From the NCBI RefSeq assembly GCF_024197615.1, contig NZ_JAKUKE010000001.1, forward strand, positions 958,424 to 1,022,423: a stretch of DNA of 64,000 nucleotides, given 5' to 3'. Under the pieces are notes generated by a model. That model searched no databases. It saw only the letters and a list, made by a program, of their open reading frames with translations, and was not told where the DNA came from. The position numbers and the translations under genes are program-made. Source of the DNA: Desulfuromonas sp. KJ2020 (GTDB lineage Bacteria; Desulfobacterota; Desulfuromonadia; Desulfuromonadales; SZUA-540). Within the stretch, counting starts at the first letter, position 1, and each line of letters starts with the position of its first letter. Shown here in pieces: positions 54,671 through 64,000 of this stretch.

Positions 54671-55615
54671 TTAGAGCCCGAGGTTGGCGTAGTCAGGTGG
54701 GTTCAAGCCGGCGCCGGACAGCAGCAGGCTGAAATCGGCGGGCAAAGGGGCCTGTAGGGTGAGGGGACGACCGGTGCGGGGATGGGTGATGACCAGCACC
54801 GCCGCATGCAGCATGTGGCGGGGGCAGGCGACGGGACCCTCCAGGGTTTCCAGGTGGGCCGGTCCCCCGTAGAGCGTGTCGCCCAGCAGGGGATGGCCGC
54901 AGCCGGCCAGGTGGGCGCGAATCTGATGCGTGCGCCCGGTGTGGGGACGGGCTGCAACCAGGGCGACGCCGTTATGGCAGGAGAGCGGGTTGACGGAGGT
55001 CCAGGCCGGCTGCCCGCCGCTGAGGACCTTCACCGTTTTGCCCCGAACGTTGGGACGAAGGTGGTCACGCACCTCAAAAGGTTTGGCCGGACAGCCCTGG
55101 ACGAGGGCCAGATAGGTCTTCTCGACGCGGCGTTCGGAAAACTGTCGGCAGAGCGAACGGTTGCTGGCCCGATTGAGGGCGAAGAGAAGGACGCCGGTGG
55201 TGTCGGCGTCGAGGCGATGCAGCAGGATGGGGTCAAGGTCGCTGCCGATCAGCTGTCGTACCAGATCGAGAGCGTTGACGGCCCCGGCGACATTGGCATG
55301 GACGGGCAGGCCAGGGGGCTTGGCCACGGCCAGCACATCGTCGTCCCGATAAATAATGGGCAGGGAGAATTCCCTGGGGACGGGCGGGGCGATCTCCACG
55401 GTCAGGTCAATGCGTTCACCCCCCTGCAAGGGGCGGCCAGCCCGCTTTTCCACACAATCATTGAGGAAGACCGCCCCGCGGTCGAGGGCCCGCTTGATCT
55501 GTTTGCGGGATACCCCCGGCAGGGCATCGGTCAAAAACCGGTCCAAACGCTGTCCCTGGCAGGAACTGGCCACGGCCAGGCGGTGCCGGTGCTTGGTGGA
55601 TTCTCGATTTTTCAT
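54671..55615 (-). CDS. RluA-family 23S/tRNA pseudouridine synthase
   Basis: 314 residues from ATG 55615. An N-terminal S4 RNA-binding region (Q-R-L-D-R-F-L, then S-R-K-Q-I-K-R-A-L) and the catalytic L-H-R-L-D-A-D-T-T-G motif, whose Asp is the nucleophile. R-P-H-T-G-R-T-H-Q-I-R-A-H is the second RluA block. Target base not predictable here. Confidence 0.9.
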   Translation of the reverse strand: MKNRESTKHRHRLAVASSCQGQRLDRFLTDALPGVSRKQIKRALDRGAVFLNDCVEKRAGRPLQGGERIDLTVEIAPPVPREFSLPIIYRDDDVLAVAKPPGLPVHANVAGAVNALDLVRQLIGSDLDPILLHRLDADTTGVLLFALNRASNRSLCRQFSERRVEKTYLALVQGCPAKPFEVRDHLRPNVRGKTVKVLSGGQPAWTSVNPLSCHNGVALVAARPHTGRTHQIRAHLAGCGHPLLGDTLYGGPAHLETLEGPVACPRHMLHAAVLVITHPRTGRPLTLQAPLPADFSLLLSGAGLNPPDYANLGL

Positions 55616-55640
55616 AAACGGAGTAAAGAGTCCTTGGGAC

Positions 55641-56114
55641 TTACTGTGCCGGTGCCTGCAGTGAAATTTCACCTTTTTCCTGCACCTGAAGCCGCGGGCG
55701 GAAGCGACCGATGTCGAGGGTGGCTTCAAGCTCATAGGAGAAAGTGTCCTGCGGCTGCTGCATCAGGGACGCGAACAGATTGATACTGCTGAGCAGGTCG
55801 GCCGAGGCGTTCAAGGTGACATCCCCCTCGCCGTAGGACCCGATCTCCGGCAGGTCGTTGGCTACCCCCATGAGGACCCGCTGTCCCTCCAGCTTTATCG
55901 TATAAACGATGCCCTCCAGCTTCAGGGACGTGCGATTGGGGTTGACGATATGCAGGCCGATTTCAAACTGGGGAGCCAGGCTGGGTGAGGGGATTACGCG
56001 GAAGGAGCGGATTCCCACCGTGGGTGATTCAAAGCCGGGATCCAGTACGGTGGCGCAGCCGCCCAGGTAAAAGACGGCGCCGAGGCAAAGCATTATTTTA
56101 ACCAGCTTGTTCAT
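55641..56114 (-). CDS. LEA14-like lipoprotein
   Basis: 157 residues from ATG 56114, with lipobox Y-L-G-G-C (lipid Cys at ~20). The mature part (F-E-I-G-L-H-I-V-N-P-N, then L-E-G-I-V-Y-T-I-K-L-E-G) is a LEA14/WHy-type beta-sandwich. Its start overlaps the end of the upstream histidine kinase by 17 bases. Function unknown; envelope-stress roles are suggested for relatives. Confidence 0.75.
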   Translation of the reverse strand: MNKLVKIMLCLGAVFYLGGCATVLDPGFESPTVGIRSFRVIPSPSLAPQFEIGLHIVNPNRTSLKLEGIVYTIKLEGQRVLMGVANDLPEIGSYGEGDVTLNASADLLSSINLFASLMQQPQDTFSYELEATLDIGRFRPRLQVQEKGEISLQAPAQ

Positions 56115-58185
56115 GGTAGGAAGTCTCCTTTTCAAGCAGGGGGAGGAAAAAGGACACGGTGGTGCCCTGGCCGAGGGTGCTCTGTACCTCCATGCGGCCG
56201 CCATGCGCTTCCACGATCCCCTTGGCAATGCCCATTCCCAGGCCCATGCCAGGCACGGCGGTGTCCGAGCTGTCGGCCCGATAGAACTTATCGAAGATAC
56301 GCGGAAGGTCTTTCGGCTCGATACCGATGCCCTCATCCTTTACGCTAATGGTGACCCCCTGCTCGGAGAAGCGGCCGCTGACCCGGATGGGGCTGTCGGG
56401 AGGTGAGAATTTCACCGCGTTGCTCAGCAGGTTTTCCATGACCTGGTCGATTTTGTAGGGATCAAACAGAACTTTTCCCGGCCCCTCGTCAGGCCAATCC
56501 AGCTCGATACGCCGCTGGCGGAATTCACTCTGATAGGCATGGACCGAGGAGGCTATCTGGTTCCGAATATCGCCAGGCTGTTTTTCGATGTGGATCATGC
56601 GTCCTGATTCGACCCGGCTGATATCGAGCAGGTCGTCGATAATGTGCTCCAAAACCTCAGATTTATCCACAATAATAGCCAGGTACTCGTCGCGCTGAGC
56701 CTCATCAAAACCCTTTTCTTCCAAGAGCAGCTCCGCAAAACCTTTGACGGAAGCCAGCGGCGTGCGCAGTTCATGGGCGGCGGTCGCAATGAACTCGCTC
56801 TTCATACGGTCGATCTCCCGCTCGCGGGTGATATCGTTGAAGACGACGATCTCTTTGTCTTCGATGGCGGCATAGTGTGCCAATACGTCGCGTACAGAGC
56901 CGTCTCTGCAGGTGATGGAAAGAGGCTGGGGGTCAATGGACTTGCCAGTCTGCCGGGCCAGGATCACGGCTTCATCAAATCGTTTTTGCACTTGCGTGCG
57001 GTAGGCGACATCGGGAAAGACCCTGAGGCGCCACTCGGCCAGCGTGGGAATTTCGTCAAGAGTGTAGCCGAAAAGATCGGTGACGGCGCGGTTGGCATAG
57101 GTGATCTCCTGGTGCTGTTCCAGGATGACAAGAGGAATGGGAGCCAATTCGAGGAGCAGCTGCAGGTATTGTTCTTTGGATTGGAGAATCGCTTCGGCCC
57201 GCCGCAGTTCGGTGACGTCGTGGCCAATGCAGTGCATCCCGATAAATTCATAGGAGGCGTCGTAGAGGGGCGTGTTCTTCCACTGGATGCGCACCCGTCT
57301 GCCGTCCTTGCACTGGTTTTCGTTCTCGTTCTCCAGGTAGGGATCAGGTGTCAGCAGAGAATTTTTCACCATCTCCTTCAGATTGCGGCCGGCCTGGTCA
57401 AACTCGGGAACAATAGTTCCCACCAGGGGGCGCCCCACCAGCTCCTCATAGGGGTAGCCGAAAAATTCCTGGCCATACTCGTTGATGAAGGTGACCTTCC
57501 CTTCCCGATCTATCTGCAGAATAATGACCCTGGACTGTTGGACCAGCTCCCGATATTGACGTTCACTGACGTCCAGAGCCAGTTTGCGGCGAATGTGCGC
57601 CTCCTGGGAGGCCAGGAGTTTGGCCAGCAGGACAGTGACCACGGGATAGAGAATCAGGGTCGGCACCGTGATGTTCCTGAGTACGGGAAGGGCCAGAGCG
57701 GCTGGCATGGTGAACATGAGCAGCAGCACGACCGTCTGCACGCCGAAACCGAAGGCATACCAGGCGATGGTGGACATCCGGTAAACGTGTTTGCGCCGAT
57801 AATTTTTCAATGCCAAGCCAAGAAGCCCGGATACCAGAATGGTCAGAATTCCGGGAATCGTGCCGGGGCCGGACAGGTAGAGGCGGTACAGGGCGGAGAT
57901 GCTGGTGGCGACGACGGTCGGGATGAAGCCGAAGAAAGCGGCGCCGACGCTGAGCAGGATGGAACGGCTGTCGAAGATCACCCCGGGAGCCAGCTGCCAG
58001 GGGTTGGCTATCAGGCCGACGGTGATCAGGCCGATGAAGAATCCGGTGGAGAGCTTTCGGCCCAGGGTGTCGGGATACTGTTGAATGGTTCCGTAGAGGG
58101 CGCCCAGAGCCAGCAACAGGATAGTGTTGTTCAGAAAGTCAATGATAATGGCAAGGCTGGGCACGTTGACTCCCTCTGGGGGCAA
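56098..58185 (-). CDS. Membrane sensor histidine kinase (5TM-LYT + PAS + PAS)
   Basis: 695 residues. An N-terminal multi-helix sensor (~10-200; P-G-V-I-F-D-S-R-S, 5TMR-LYT pattern), two PAS domains (~215-335 and ~345-460), HisKA with phospho-acceptor in A-A-H-E-L-R-T-P-L, and HATPase with N-L-L-S-N-A-V-K-F, D-E-G-I-G-I and G-L-G-M-G-I. No response regulator gene adjoins it. Kinase core strongly resembles the one at 60129. Confidence 0.9.
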   Translation of the reverse strand: MPPEGVNVPSLAIIIDFLNNTILLLALGALYGTIQQYPDTLGRKLSTGFFIGLITVGLIANPWQLAPGVIFDSRSILLSVGAAFFGFIPTVVATSISALYRLYLSGPGTIPGILTILVSGLLGLALKNYRRKHVYRMSTIAWYAFGFGVQTVVLLLMFTMPAALALPVLRNITVPTLILYPVVTVLLAKLLASQEAHIRRKLALDVSERQYRELVQQSRVIILQIDREGKVTFINEYGQEFFGYPYEELVGRPLVGTIVPEFDQAGRNLKEMVKNSLLTPDPYLENENENQCKDGRRVRIQWKNTPLYDASYEFIGMHCIGHDVTELRRAEAILQSKEQYLQLLLELAPIPLVILEQHQEITYANRAVTDLFGYTLDEIPTLAEWRLRVFPDVAYRTQVQKRFDEAVILARQTGKSIDPQPLSITCRDGSVRDVLAHYAAIEDKEIVVFNDITREREIDRMKSEFIATAAHELRTPLASVKGFAELLLEEKGFDEAQRDEYLAIIVDKSEVLEHIIDDLLDISRVESGRMIHIEKQPGDIRNQIASSVHAYQSEFRQRRIELDWPDEGPGKVLFDPYKIDQVMENLLSNAVKFSPPDSPIRVSGRFSEQGVTISVKDEGIGIEPKDLPRIFDKFYRADSSDTAVPGMGLGMGIAKGIVEAHGGRMEVQSTLGQGTTVSFFLPLLEKETSYHEQAG

Positions 58186-58327
58186 TGGATATCACGTTCG
58201 TGGTAAAAGGACAAACGATGGCTGAGGCAGTCGCATCCTCTAGCAAGAGGGATGCCTCAAATTTTGCCGTAGAAGCCTGTGGCTGTCAACGCGCTCATCG
58301 GAAGGAAATGGTCGCCGGTGAAGTTTT

Positions 58328-58816
58328 TCAGGGGACTTGGATCGTGATGCAGAGCGCTTCGGCCTCGGCGTAGACCCTGTCTCCCAGGCAGATACGGCCC
58401 TGCACCTTGACCTTGCGTCCCTGCACGGAGACGATGTCGCTTTCAACGGTGACGACCTGCTCCAGGGGCAGCATGTTGCGAAAGCTCACATTGAGATTGC
58501 CGACGACCACCGAGTAGCCGGCCGTCCAGGCGGCCAGCCCCAAGACTTCGTCAAAAACGGCGGCCATGGCGCCGCCGTGGGAATGCCCGGGCGGTCCTTC
58601 GGTTTCGGGGCCGAACCAGACTCTGGCCCGCAACCGCTGCTGACCGTCCCGATAATAGCGCACGCGATAGCGGTTGCCGTCCGGTTCTCCAGAGACAAAA
58701 CGCAGGGAGGCGCCAACCAGCGAAGGGGCGTCAAAGGGGGTCCATTCGGGTTCACCGCTGAGATCGATGGCAGGACAGGGGTTTGCTTTTTCATTGCGAG
58801 GGGCGACTTGTGACAA
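58328..58816 (-). CDS. PaaI-family thioesterase
   Basis: 162 residues from a TTG at 58816, chosen because AAGGAG lies just upstream; a longer ATG start would add 37 unlikely residues. G-H-S-H-G-G-A-M-A-A-V-F-D-E (catalytic Asp/Glu helix of hotdog thioesterases) and a C-terminal beta-sheet are clear. It hydrolyses an acyl-CoA thioester, substrate unknown. Confidence 0.8.
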   Translation of the reverse strand: MSQVAPRNEKANPCPAIDLSGEPEWTPFDAPSLVGASLRFVSGEPDGNRYRVRYYRDGQQRLRARVWFGPETEGPPGHSHGGAMAAVFDEVLGLAAWTAGYSVVVGNLNVSFRNMLPLEQVVTVESDIVSVQGRKVKVQGRICLGDRVYAEAEALCITIQVP

Positions 58817-58995
58817 GGGAGTTCTCCTTCCAGTTCCGAGAGGGGGGTGTTGGTGTCTGGCCCGATAGTAAAAGGATCGATCCCCAAATGCAACGATTGT
58901 GAAGTCGGGCAGGGGCGTCACCGCCAATAATCCGGCCCCTTGCGGGGCCGGCAGTCAGGTTGTTTCTCGTGGATTCAAGAAGCGGTTGATCTTCA

Positions 58996-59157
58996 TTAAT
59001 GCCTGGTCGGTTCGTCCTTCATGTCTTTTTCGCTCGGCATCGTTTTCCCTTCTTTGTGCGGATGACCGTATCTTTCATCACAGGTTTCACAGGTGAAGGG
59101 GTTTTTGGTTTCCAATTCCGAAAACGCGTCTGTGAATCTGTCTTTCATCCCTTTCAT
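58996..59157 (-). CDS. Small Cys-rich hypothetical protein
   Basis: 53 residues from ATG 59157 with AGGAG upstream. F-T-C-E-T-C-D-E-R-Y-G-H-P-H may bind zinc; the rest is charged. Not recognised. Confidence 0.45.
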   Translation of the reverse strand: MKGMKDRFTDAFSELETKNPFTCETCDERYGHPHKEGKTMPSEKDMKDEPTRH

Positions 59158-59368
59158 GACCCTTCTCCTTTCTCTCTCTTTAGAGTTCGTTGACTTTGTG
59201 TTTACTTTATCATATATGACCGATCTTGTCATCTATTGGGCCGGCTTTTGTCGTAAAGAGGTGTCGGCAGGCCAGCGGGATAATGGTATAGTTTGGTGAT
59301 GCCGGCCTAAGGGGCGGCGCATTAACTATAGGCACCAATTCCAGCGTGAAAAAGGAAAGGATTTTTTA

Positions 59369-60001
59369 GTGAAACGACTCGGCCGCATCATGTTTCAGGG
59401 GCTGGCCGCCATTCTGCCGGCGGCCTTGACCATCTATATTCTATTCTGGTCTGCCACCACCGCCGAACAGCTTCTGGGTGGGGTCATCCAGACGGTTGTA
59501 CCCGAGGGCCTTTATGTGCCGGGCATGGGGCTGCTGACGGGTGTTTTTGTCGTTTTTCTGCTGGGGTTGGCCCTCAATGCCTTCCTGGTACGGCGGTTGT
59601 TCGATTTCAGCGAATCGCTGATGAACCGCATCCCTCTGGTCAAGACGCTCTACGGATCGGTGAAGGATTTCGTCGGCTTCTTCTCCCAGCAGAGAAACCG
59701 GGAGTTCAATCAGGTGGTGACCCTCGAATTGAATGTGGGGGGGATGCCCATGCGCTTCCTCGGATTTGTCACCCGTACCGATTTTCACGATCTCCCCAAG
59801 GGCATTGGCCATGAGGGCGAGGTGGCTGTATATCTTCCCCTGTCCTACCAGATTGGCGGCTATACGGTCATGGTGCCGCGCTCGGCAGTGAAGCCGGTGG
59901 ATATCTCCATGCAGCGAGCCATGGGCTTTGCGGTGACCGCCGGTATGTTTACTGAAAAAGGCCGTCCCGCGCCTCCCCAGAAGCCCCTGAGTTCGCTCTA
60001 G
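59369..60001 (+). CDS. DUF502 membrane protein
   Basis: 210 residues from a GTG start with AAAGG upstream. Two membrane helices (~10-33 and ~55-78) and a soluble C-terminal domain with V-P-R-S-A-V-K-P-V-D, as in DUF502 proteins. Function unknown. Confidence 0.8.
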   Translation: MKRLGRIMFQGLAAILPAALTIYILFWSATTAEQLLGGVIQTVVPEGLYVPGMGLLTGVFVVFLLGLALNAFLVRRLFDFSESLMNRIPLVKTLYGSVKDFVGFFSQQRNREFNQVVTLELNVGGMPMRFLGFVTRTDFHDLPKGIGHEGEVAVYLPLSYQIGGYTVMVPRSAVKPVDISMQRAMGFAVTAGMFTEKGRPAPPQKPLSSL

Positions 60002-60128
60002 GGAACACCGGGATCACCTGCAGGTCTCTGGAAGCCGGCCGCCGGCGTGGTATTCTTTGAAAAATCAAACGGATCTATCCTCATCCAGGAGATGAAGTCT
60101 GTTCTGCATTTTTTCGCGAAGGAGAATC

Positions 60129-62495
60129 ATGGGTCTTTTCCAAGCGTCTTCAAAGCAGAGGGCTCTCTTTGTGTTTACCCTTATGGGTTGTCTTCTGCTG
60201 TGGCTGCCTGCCGTGGTCGCGGCTGATCCCGGTCGGCCAGCTGTTGTTGCCGTCAGGGTGGCGGTTCTGAGCAACTCCCCACCGCTGCAGTTTTATGACC
60301 CCGGTCAGAACAGGGCCGCCGGCTTTGCCATCGATGTTTTCGAAGAAGTGGCAAGGCGACAGGGTTTTAAACCCACCTACGTTTTTGGCGACACCTGGTC
60401 GGAGGTCATCGCGCTGGTCAGCAAAGGCCAGGCCGATGTGGCCGCCAGCCTGGCGGTCAGCGAAGAGCGACAGCAGCAGCTTGTCTTCAGCGAAGGGATC
60501 GACAGTACCCCCGTGTCCGTTTTTGTCCGGTCCCGCGACGCAGAAGTAGTGGGTCTGGAACCAGGTACGCGGGTAGGGACCACGGAAGGCAGCTTCATTC
60601 TTGCCCATCTCCAGAAGATTCCCGGCCTCGATATCCGCTCCTATAAAAGCGTGCCAGAAGGTCTCTTCGCTTTGCTCGCCGGCCGGGAGGATGCCTTTGT
60701 CGCCGGCGAGAATCTTTTTCTCAAGGAAGCCCGTGACGCCCAGCTGGAGGACCGCATCCGCATCCTTGGAAAGCCCCTGCTCAACAGCAAGCGGGCCATG
60801 GCTGTGGCTCCGAATAATCCCCACTTAGTGGAAAAACTCAATGAAGGCATTCGCGAGTTAGTCGCCTCGCCGCAATACCGGGAAATTTATATCCGCTGGT
60901 ACGGAAAGCCTGCCCCCTACTGGACGGTGAAGCGCATTCTGGTGCTGATGTCGGCTTTGCTGGCAGGCACCATTGTCGGTTTGCTTTACTGGCGCTACCG
61001 AACTGTGAATCAGTTGCATGAGGCGTTGAGTGAGAGTGAAGCGCGCTTGCGTCAGGCCATGGATGCGACCAGCGACGGGTTGTGGGCTTGGGATCTGGCG
61101 AGCGGCCAGGTCTATTTCAACCCCAATTACTACCGGATGCTCGGCTATGAGCCAGGGGAGTTTCCTGCCGATATGGCCAGCTGGCAGGAACGTCTCCATC
61201 CCGATGATCGGCAGGATACGCTGGCGAACTTCGAAGCCTGCCGCGTCCATCGGGGGGAGCGCTTCGAGCGCGAGTTCCGTCTGCGGGACAAGGGCGGTGG
61301 CTGGGTCTGGGTGCTTGGACGCGGCGAAGCCATTCAGCGAGGCGAAGACGGACAGGCGCTGAAAATGATCGGCACTCATGTCAATATTACGGCGCTTAAA
61401 GAGGCGGAAGAGACGGTGCGGGATGCTCTGCGGGACGCGGAGGCTTCCCGGGACCGGGTCAATGCCATTCTTGAGTCGGTGCCCGATGCCCTGATCGTGG
61501 CGAATCAGGATAGGCGCCTGGTGCTGATGAACCAGGAAGCGGAAAAACTCTTTGGGAAAACAGAGCAGAATCTCAGAGGCCAACCACTGGATGACATATT
61601 TCGCGACCCGGCGCTCCTTGAGGTGGTTGGCGGTGAGGGAGCCCGACAGGAAAGCATCCGGGTAGCTTATGTGGACCTGCCCCATCCTGAACTTGGTGGC
61701 ATTCACCACTATCAGGCCATTTCCTCGGCGGTCCAGGGGCGGGCGGGCAAGGGATCGGGCGTTGTCACCCTGCTGCGCGACATAACAAGAGAGCGGGAAG
61801 TCGATCGCATGAAAAGCGAATTCATCTCGATTGCGGCCCATGAACTGAAAACACCCCTGACGTCCATCATCGGTTATGCTGATCTGCTGCTGCGCGAGGA
61901 TGACCTGGGGCCTTTCACCCAAGAGCAGCGTCAGGAATTTCTCGCCTATATTCAACAGAAAGGGGATGTCCTGGAACATCTGGTCGATGATCTGCTCAAC
62001 CTCAGCCGTATCGAGGCCGGTCGTCCCATTGTGCTCGATACGCAGCCCTGCAATCTGACGGCCCTTGTTCGCGCCCTCATTCCTCACCATCAGCGCGAGA
62101 CGGACCGTCACCACATTAAAGTTGACCTGCCTGCAGAACCGGTGATTCTGAATGTGGATCGCGGTAAAATCGAACAGATTTTCGATAACCTGCTCAGCAA
62201 TGCGATAAAATACTCGCCGGACGGTGGCACCATACACATCTGCGGCGAACGCCTGGAAGCTGAGTTTGAGGTGAGAATCGAAGATGAAGGCATCGGCATG
62301 ACGGCCGAGCAGGCGGAGAGAGTTTTCGAGAAGTTCTATCGAGCCAACTATCAGGACACGGCGGTGGGCGGCTTGGGTTTGGGCATGAGTATCGTCCGTT
62401 CTTTGGTCGAAGCCCATAACGGCAAGATCTGGGTAGAAAGCGAGCTGGGCCGTGGAACCCGTGTCTTTGTTCGGCTGCCGCTGGGCTCAGCCTGA
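60129..62495 (+). CDS. Sensor histidine kinase with extracytoplasmic binding-protein domain
   Basis: 788 residues. Signal peptide, a periplasmic SBP_bac_3 (amino-acid-binding type) domain (~38-262), one membrane helix (~275-295), two PAS domains (~300-420 and ~445-560), HisKA with A-A-H-E-L-K-T-P-L, and HATPase with N-L-L-S-N-A-I-K-Y and G-L-G-L-G-M-S. It probably senses a small solute in the periplasm. No response regulator adjoins; a lipoprotein gene follows after 15 bases. Confidence 0.9.
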   Translation: MGLFQASSKQRALFVFTLMGCLLLWLPAVVAADPGRPAVVAVRVAVLSNSPPLQFYDPGQNRAAGFAIDVFEEVARRQGFKPTYVFGDTWSEVIALVSKGQADVAASLAVSEERQQQLVFSEGIDSTPVSVFVRSRDAEVVGLEPGTRVGTTEGSFILAHLQKIPGLDIRSYKSVPEGLFALLAGREDAFVAGENLFLKEARDAQLEDRIRILGKPLLNSKRAMAVAPNNPHLVEKLNEGIRELVASPQYREIYIRWYGKPAPYWTVKRILVLMSALLAGTIVGLLYWRYRTVNQLHEALSESEARLRQAMDATSDGLWAWDLASGQVYFNPNYYRMLGYEPGEFPADMASWQERLHPDDRQDTLANFEACRVHRGERFEREFRLRDKGGGWVWVLGRGEAIQRGEDGQALKMIGTHVNITALKEAEETVRDALRDAEASRDRVNAILESVPDALIVANQDRRLVLMNQEAEKLFGKTEQNLRGQPLDDIFRDPALLEVVGGEGARQESIRVAYVDLPHPELGGIHHYQAISSAVQGRAGKGSGVVTLLRDITREREVDRMKSEFISIAAHELKTPLTSIIGYADLLLREDDLGPFTQEQRQEFLAYIQQKGDVLEHLVDDLLNLSRIEAGRPIVLDTQPCNLTALVRALIPHHQRETDRHHIKVDLPAEPVILNVDRGKIEQIFDNLLSNAIKYSPDGGTIHICGERLEAEFEVRIEDEGIGMTAEQAERVFEKFYRANYQDTAVGGLGLGMSIVRSLVEAHNGKIWVESELGRGTRVFVRLPLGSA

Positions 62496-62510
62496 AAAAA
62501 GGAGGAAGTC

Positions 62511-62981
62511 ATGAAGCGTGGTTATCAGGTTCTACCGGTATTTTCCCTTGTCGTTGCTTTGCTGGCGCTGAACGCCTGCATGCCCGAGAGCCGGGCCGGC
62601 AAAACCTATAGCCGGGACCAGGCCCAGACCAGTCAATCCGTCTATTACGGGGTGGTACTGCGAGTCGAGGATGTGACGCTCGAGGGGACGCAGACCGGGG
62701 CAGGCACCGTCGGTGGCGCTGCCATGGGTGGTGTGCTCGGTTCGGCGGTCGGTAGCGGTGCCGGGCGCTCTATTGCCACGGTGGGCGGGGCCATTGTCGG
62801 GGCTCTGGCCGGTTCCGCCGCCGAAAAAGGGGTGACGACCAAAGACGCCCAGGAGATCGAGGTCAGCCTCGACAACGGCGAAATTCTGATCGTCGTGCAG
62901 GAAAAGGACGAAACCTTTGTGGTTGGCGATCGTGTCCGGGTCATTCGCGGACCCGACGGCACCACACGGGTAAGGCAGTAA
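62511..62981 (+). CDS. Glycine-zipper outer-membrane lipoprotein (SlyB-like)
   Basis: 156 residues with lipobox L-A-L-N-A-C (~23) and a Gly/Ala-rich zipper (G-G-A-A-M-G-G-V-L-G-S-A-V-G-S-G-A-G) as in the 17-kDa antigen/SlyB family. AGGAGG precedes the ATG. Confidence 0.8.
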   Translation: MKRGYQVLPVFSLVVALLALNACMPESRAGKTYSRDQAQTSQSVYYGVVLRVEDVTLEGTQTGAGTVGGAAMGGVLGSAVGSGAGRSIATVGGAIVGALAGSAAEKGVTTKDAQEIEVSLDNGEILIVVQEKDETFVVGDRVRVIRGPDGTTRVRQ

Positions 62982-63084
62982 TCCAGCCGCCGCATTGACT
63001 TTGGCTGTTGGAAGGAATATCTTGCGGCGCTGTTCGGGGTCTGAGTGGCCAAGGTGTAAACGGTGCTATTGTTAGACGGAAAGG

Positions 63085-64000
63085 ATGCAGGCATTGGGTT
63101 TCATGACGTGGATCTTGTTGCTGGCCGGTTTTGCCCTGCTGGTGGCCGGGGCTGAATACCTGGTACGCGGGGCGGCCTCTCTGGCCATGGATTTCGGAAT
63201 TTCTCCTCTGGTGGTCGGCCTGACCGTGGTGGCCTTCGGTACCAGTTCGCCAGAACTGGCGGTCAGTGTCTTCTCCTCCCTCAAGGGGCAGGCCGGTCTC
63301 GCCCTTGGCAACGTGGTGGGCAGCAATATCTGCAACGTATTGGTGATTCTGGGCCTGTCGGCGCTGGTTGCCCCGCTGGTGGTCTCCCGCCAGGTGGTAC
63401 GCCTTGAAGTGCCCATCATGATCGGGGTTTCCTTTCTGCTGGTCGGGATGGCGCTGGACGGTTCACTGGCACGCTGGGAAGGGATGCTCCTTTTCCTTGG
63501 CGCGATCGTTTACACCGGCTGGACGGTCAGACGCAGCCTGCGGGAGAATAAGCAGAAACCGGCAGAGGACGAGGTGGATAACGCTATCGTGCCGTCGTCC
63601 CGTCCCATGCAGATCGTGCAGATTGTTGGCGGTCTGGCCCTGCTGGGCCTCGGCTCCCGCTGGCTGGTGCAGGGCGCGGTGACTATTGCCCAGCACTTCG
63701 GGGTCAGCGATCTCGTTATCGGTCTTACCGTGGTCGCTATCGGCACCTCCCTGCCCGAACTGGCCACCTCGGTGCTGGCCAGCATCCGGGGTCAGCGCGA
63801 CATTGCCGTCGGCAATGTGGTCGGCAGCAACATCTTCAATATCCTTGTCGTTCTTGGCCTCACCGCCGCTGTGGTGCCTGGCGGGGTGCCAGTGCCGCGT
63901 TCGGCGCTGACCTTCGATTTGCCCGTCATGCTGGCCGTCGCCGTGGCCTGCCTCCCCATCTTTCTCACCGGGCATCGCATCGCCCGTCGCGAAGGGGCGC
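63085..64000 (+). CDS. Ca2+/Na+ (CaCA-type) antiporter, partial
   Basis: The frame is open from about 63085 to the end of the window (at least 305 codons) and the protein is incomplete at its C-terminus. The two inverted alpha repeats are obvious: G-T-S-S-P-E-L-A-V-S ... G-N-V-V-G-S-N-I-C-N, and G-T-S-L-P-E-L-A-T-S ... G-N-V-V-G-S-N-I-F-N. This is the YrbG-like family of inner-membrane exchangers. The start is uncertain: ATG 63085 directly abuts GGAAAGG; TTG 63094 has better spacing to it, and ATG 63103 is a third option. Confidence 0.85.
   Translation, partial: MQALGFMTWILLLAGFALLVAGAEYLVRGAASLAMDFGISPLVVGLTVVAFGTSSPELAVSVFSSLKGQAGLALGNVVGSNICNVLVILGLSALVAPLVVSRQVVRLEVPIMIGVSFLLVGMALDGSLARWEGMLLFLGAIVYTGWTVRRSLRENKQKPAEDEVDNAIVPSSRPMQIVQIVGGLALLGLGSRWLVQGAVTIAQHFGVSDLVIGLTVVAIGTSLPELATSVLASIRGQRDIAVGNVVGSNIFNILVVLGLTAAVVPGGVPVPRSALTFDLPVMLAVAVACLPIFLTGHRIARREGA

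Noticed and set aside
60858..62417. 519-codon minus frame opposite the histidine kinase
   Set aside because: Shadow; the sense frame has complete HisKA/HATPase motifs.
1..64000. CRISPR arrays, rRNA, complete insertion sequences
   Set aside because: None seen on either strand; the only regular repeats are the three 24-bp units before the Fic gene, which lack CRISPR spacer/repeat form.

Overview
The window looks like a bacterial chromosome segment from a Desulfuromonadales/Geobacterales-type organism (dissimilatory metal- or sulfur-reducing). The main clues are a lipoprotein decaheme cytochrome next to an MtrB/PioB-type outer-membrane barrel (extracellular electron transfer), the ileS-lspA pair, DUF502, and the style of the sensor kinases. 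The assignment is inferred from gene content; no 16S or marker search was possible.

Region 1 (1-5728) is AT-rich and is the right end of a genomic island. It ends in a 3' half of a tRNA-Ser gene (5672-5728) that has lost its 5' half but keeps the native terminator, the classic scar of integration into a tRNA. The island carries the C-terminal part of a DGQHR/DndB-like protein ending in an R-x4-H motif, a radical SAM enzyme, a GHKL (Hsp90-like) ATPase and a frameshifted protein with another R-x4-H (HEPN-like) motif. The last three are tightly packed and look like one operon, possibly an undescribed defence system.

Region 2 (5789-42690) is a complete type VI secretion system. The long leftward operon runs from a TagH-like gene through tssJ, K, L, M, tagF, tssA, B, C, hcp, tssE, F, G, clpV and vgrG. 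It continues into an effector cassette: DUF3540, TIGR02270-like, DUF2169, a catalytically degenerate ketosynthase-fold protein, a lipoprotein, and a 1418-residue effector that joins a lytic transglycosylase, a PAAR-like domain and a VasX-like toxin. Two decayed DUF6708-like membrane genes follow the effector. A divergent rightward cassette carries a second VgrG with a transthyretin-like tail, a lipase-like effector, a lipoprotein (probable immunity) and a membrane protein interrupted by a stop codon.

Region 3 (42700-45228) holds a Fic AMP-transferase-like gene with an AbiEi-like N-terminus, preceded by three direct repeats with an exact 24-bp period, and then a PHP phosphatase.

Region 4 (45260-50014) is the electron-transfer locus: an MtrB/PioB barrel gene whose frame is interrupted by an in-frame UGA (possible selenocysteine), a decaheme lipoprotein, and a divergent LysR regulator.

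Region 5 (50019-64000) is ordinary GC-rich chromosome: a MagIII-like DNA glycosylase, an RHH protein, ileS, lspA, a pseudouridine synthase, a LEA14-like lipoprotein, two sensor histidine kinases, a thioesterase, DUF502, a glycine-zipper lipoprotein and a Ca2+/Na+ antiporter that runs off the end. Several genes in the window are interrupted (near 4941, 5846, 5956, 6320, 6634, 42271, 45802); each is described separately because the likely causes differ.
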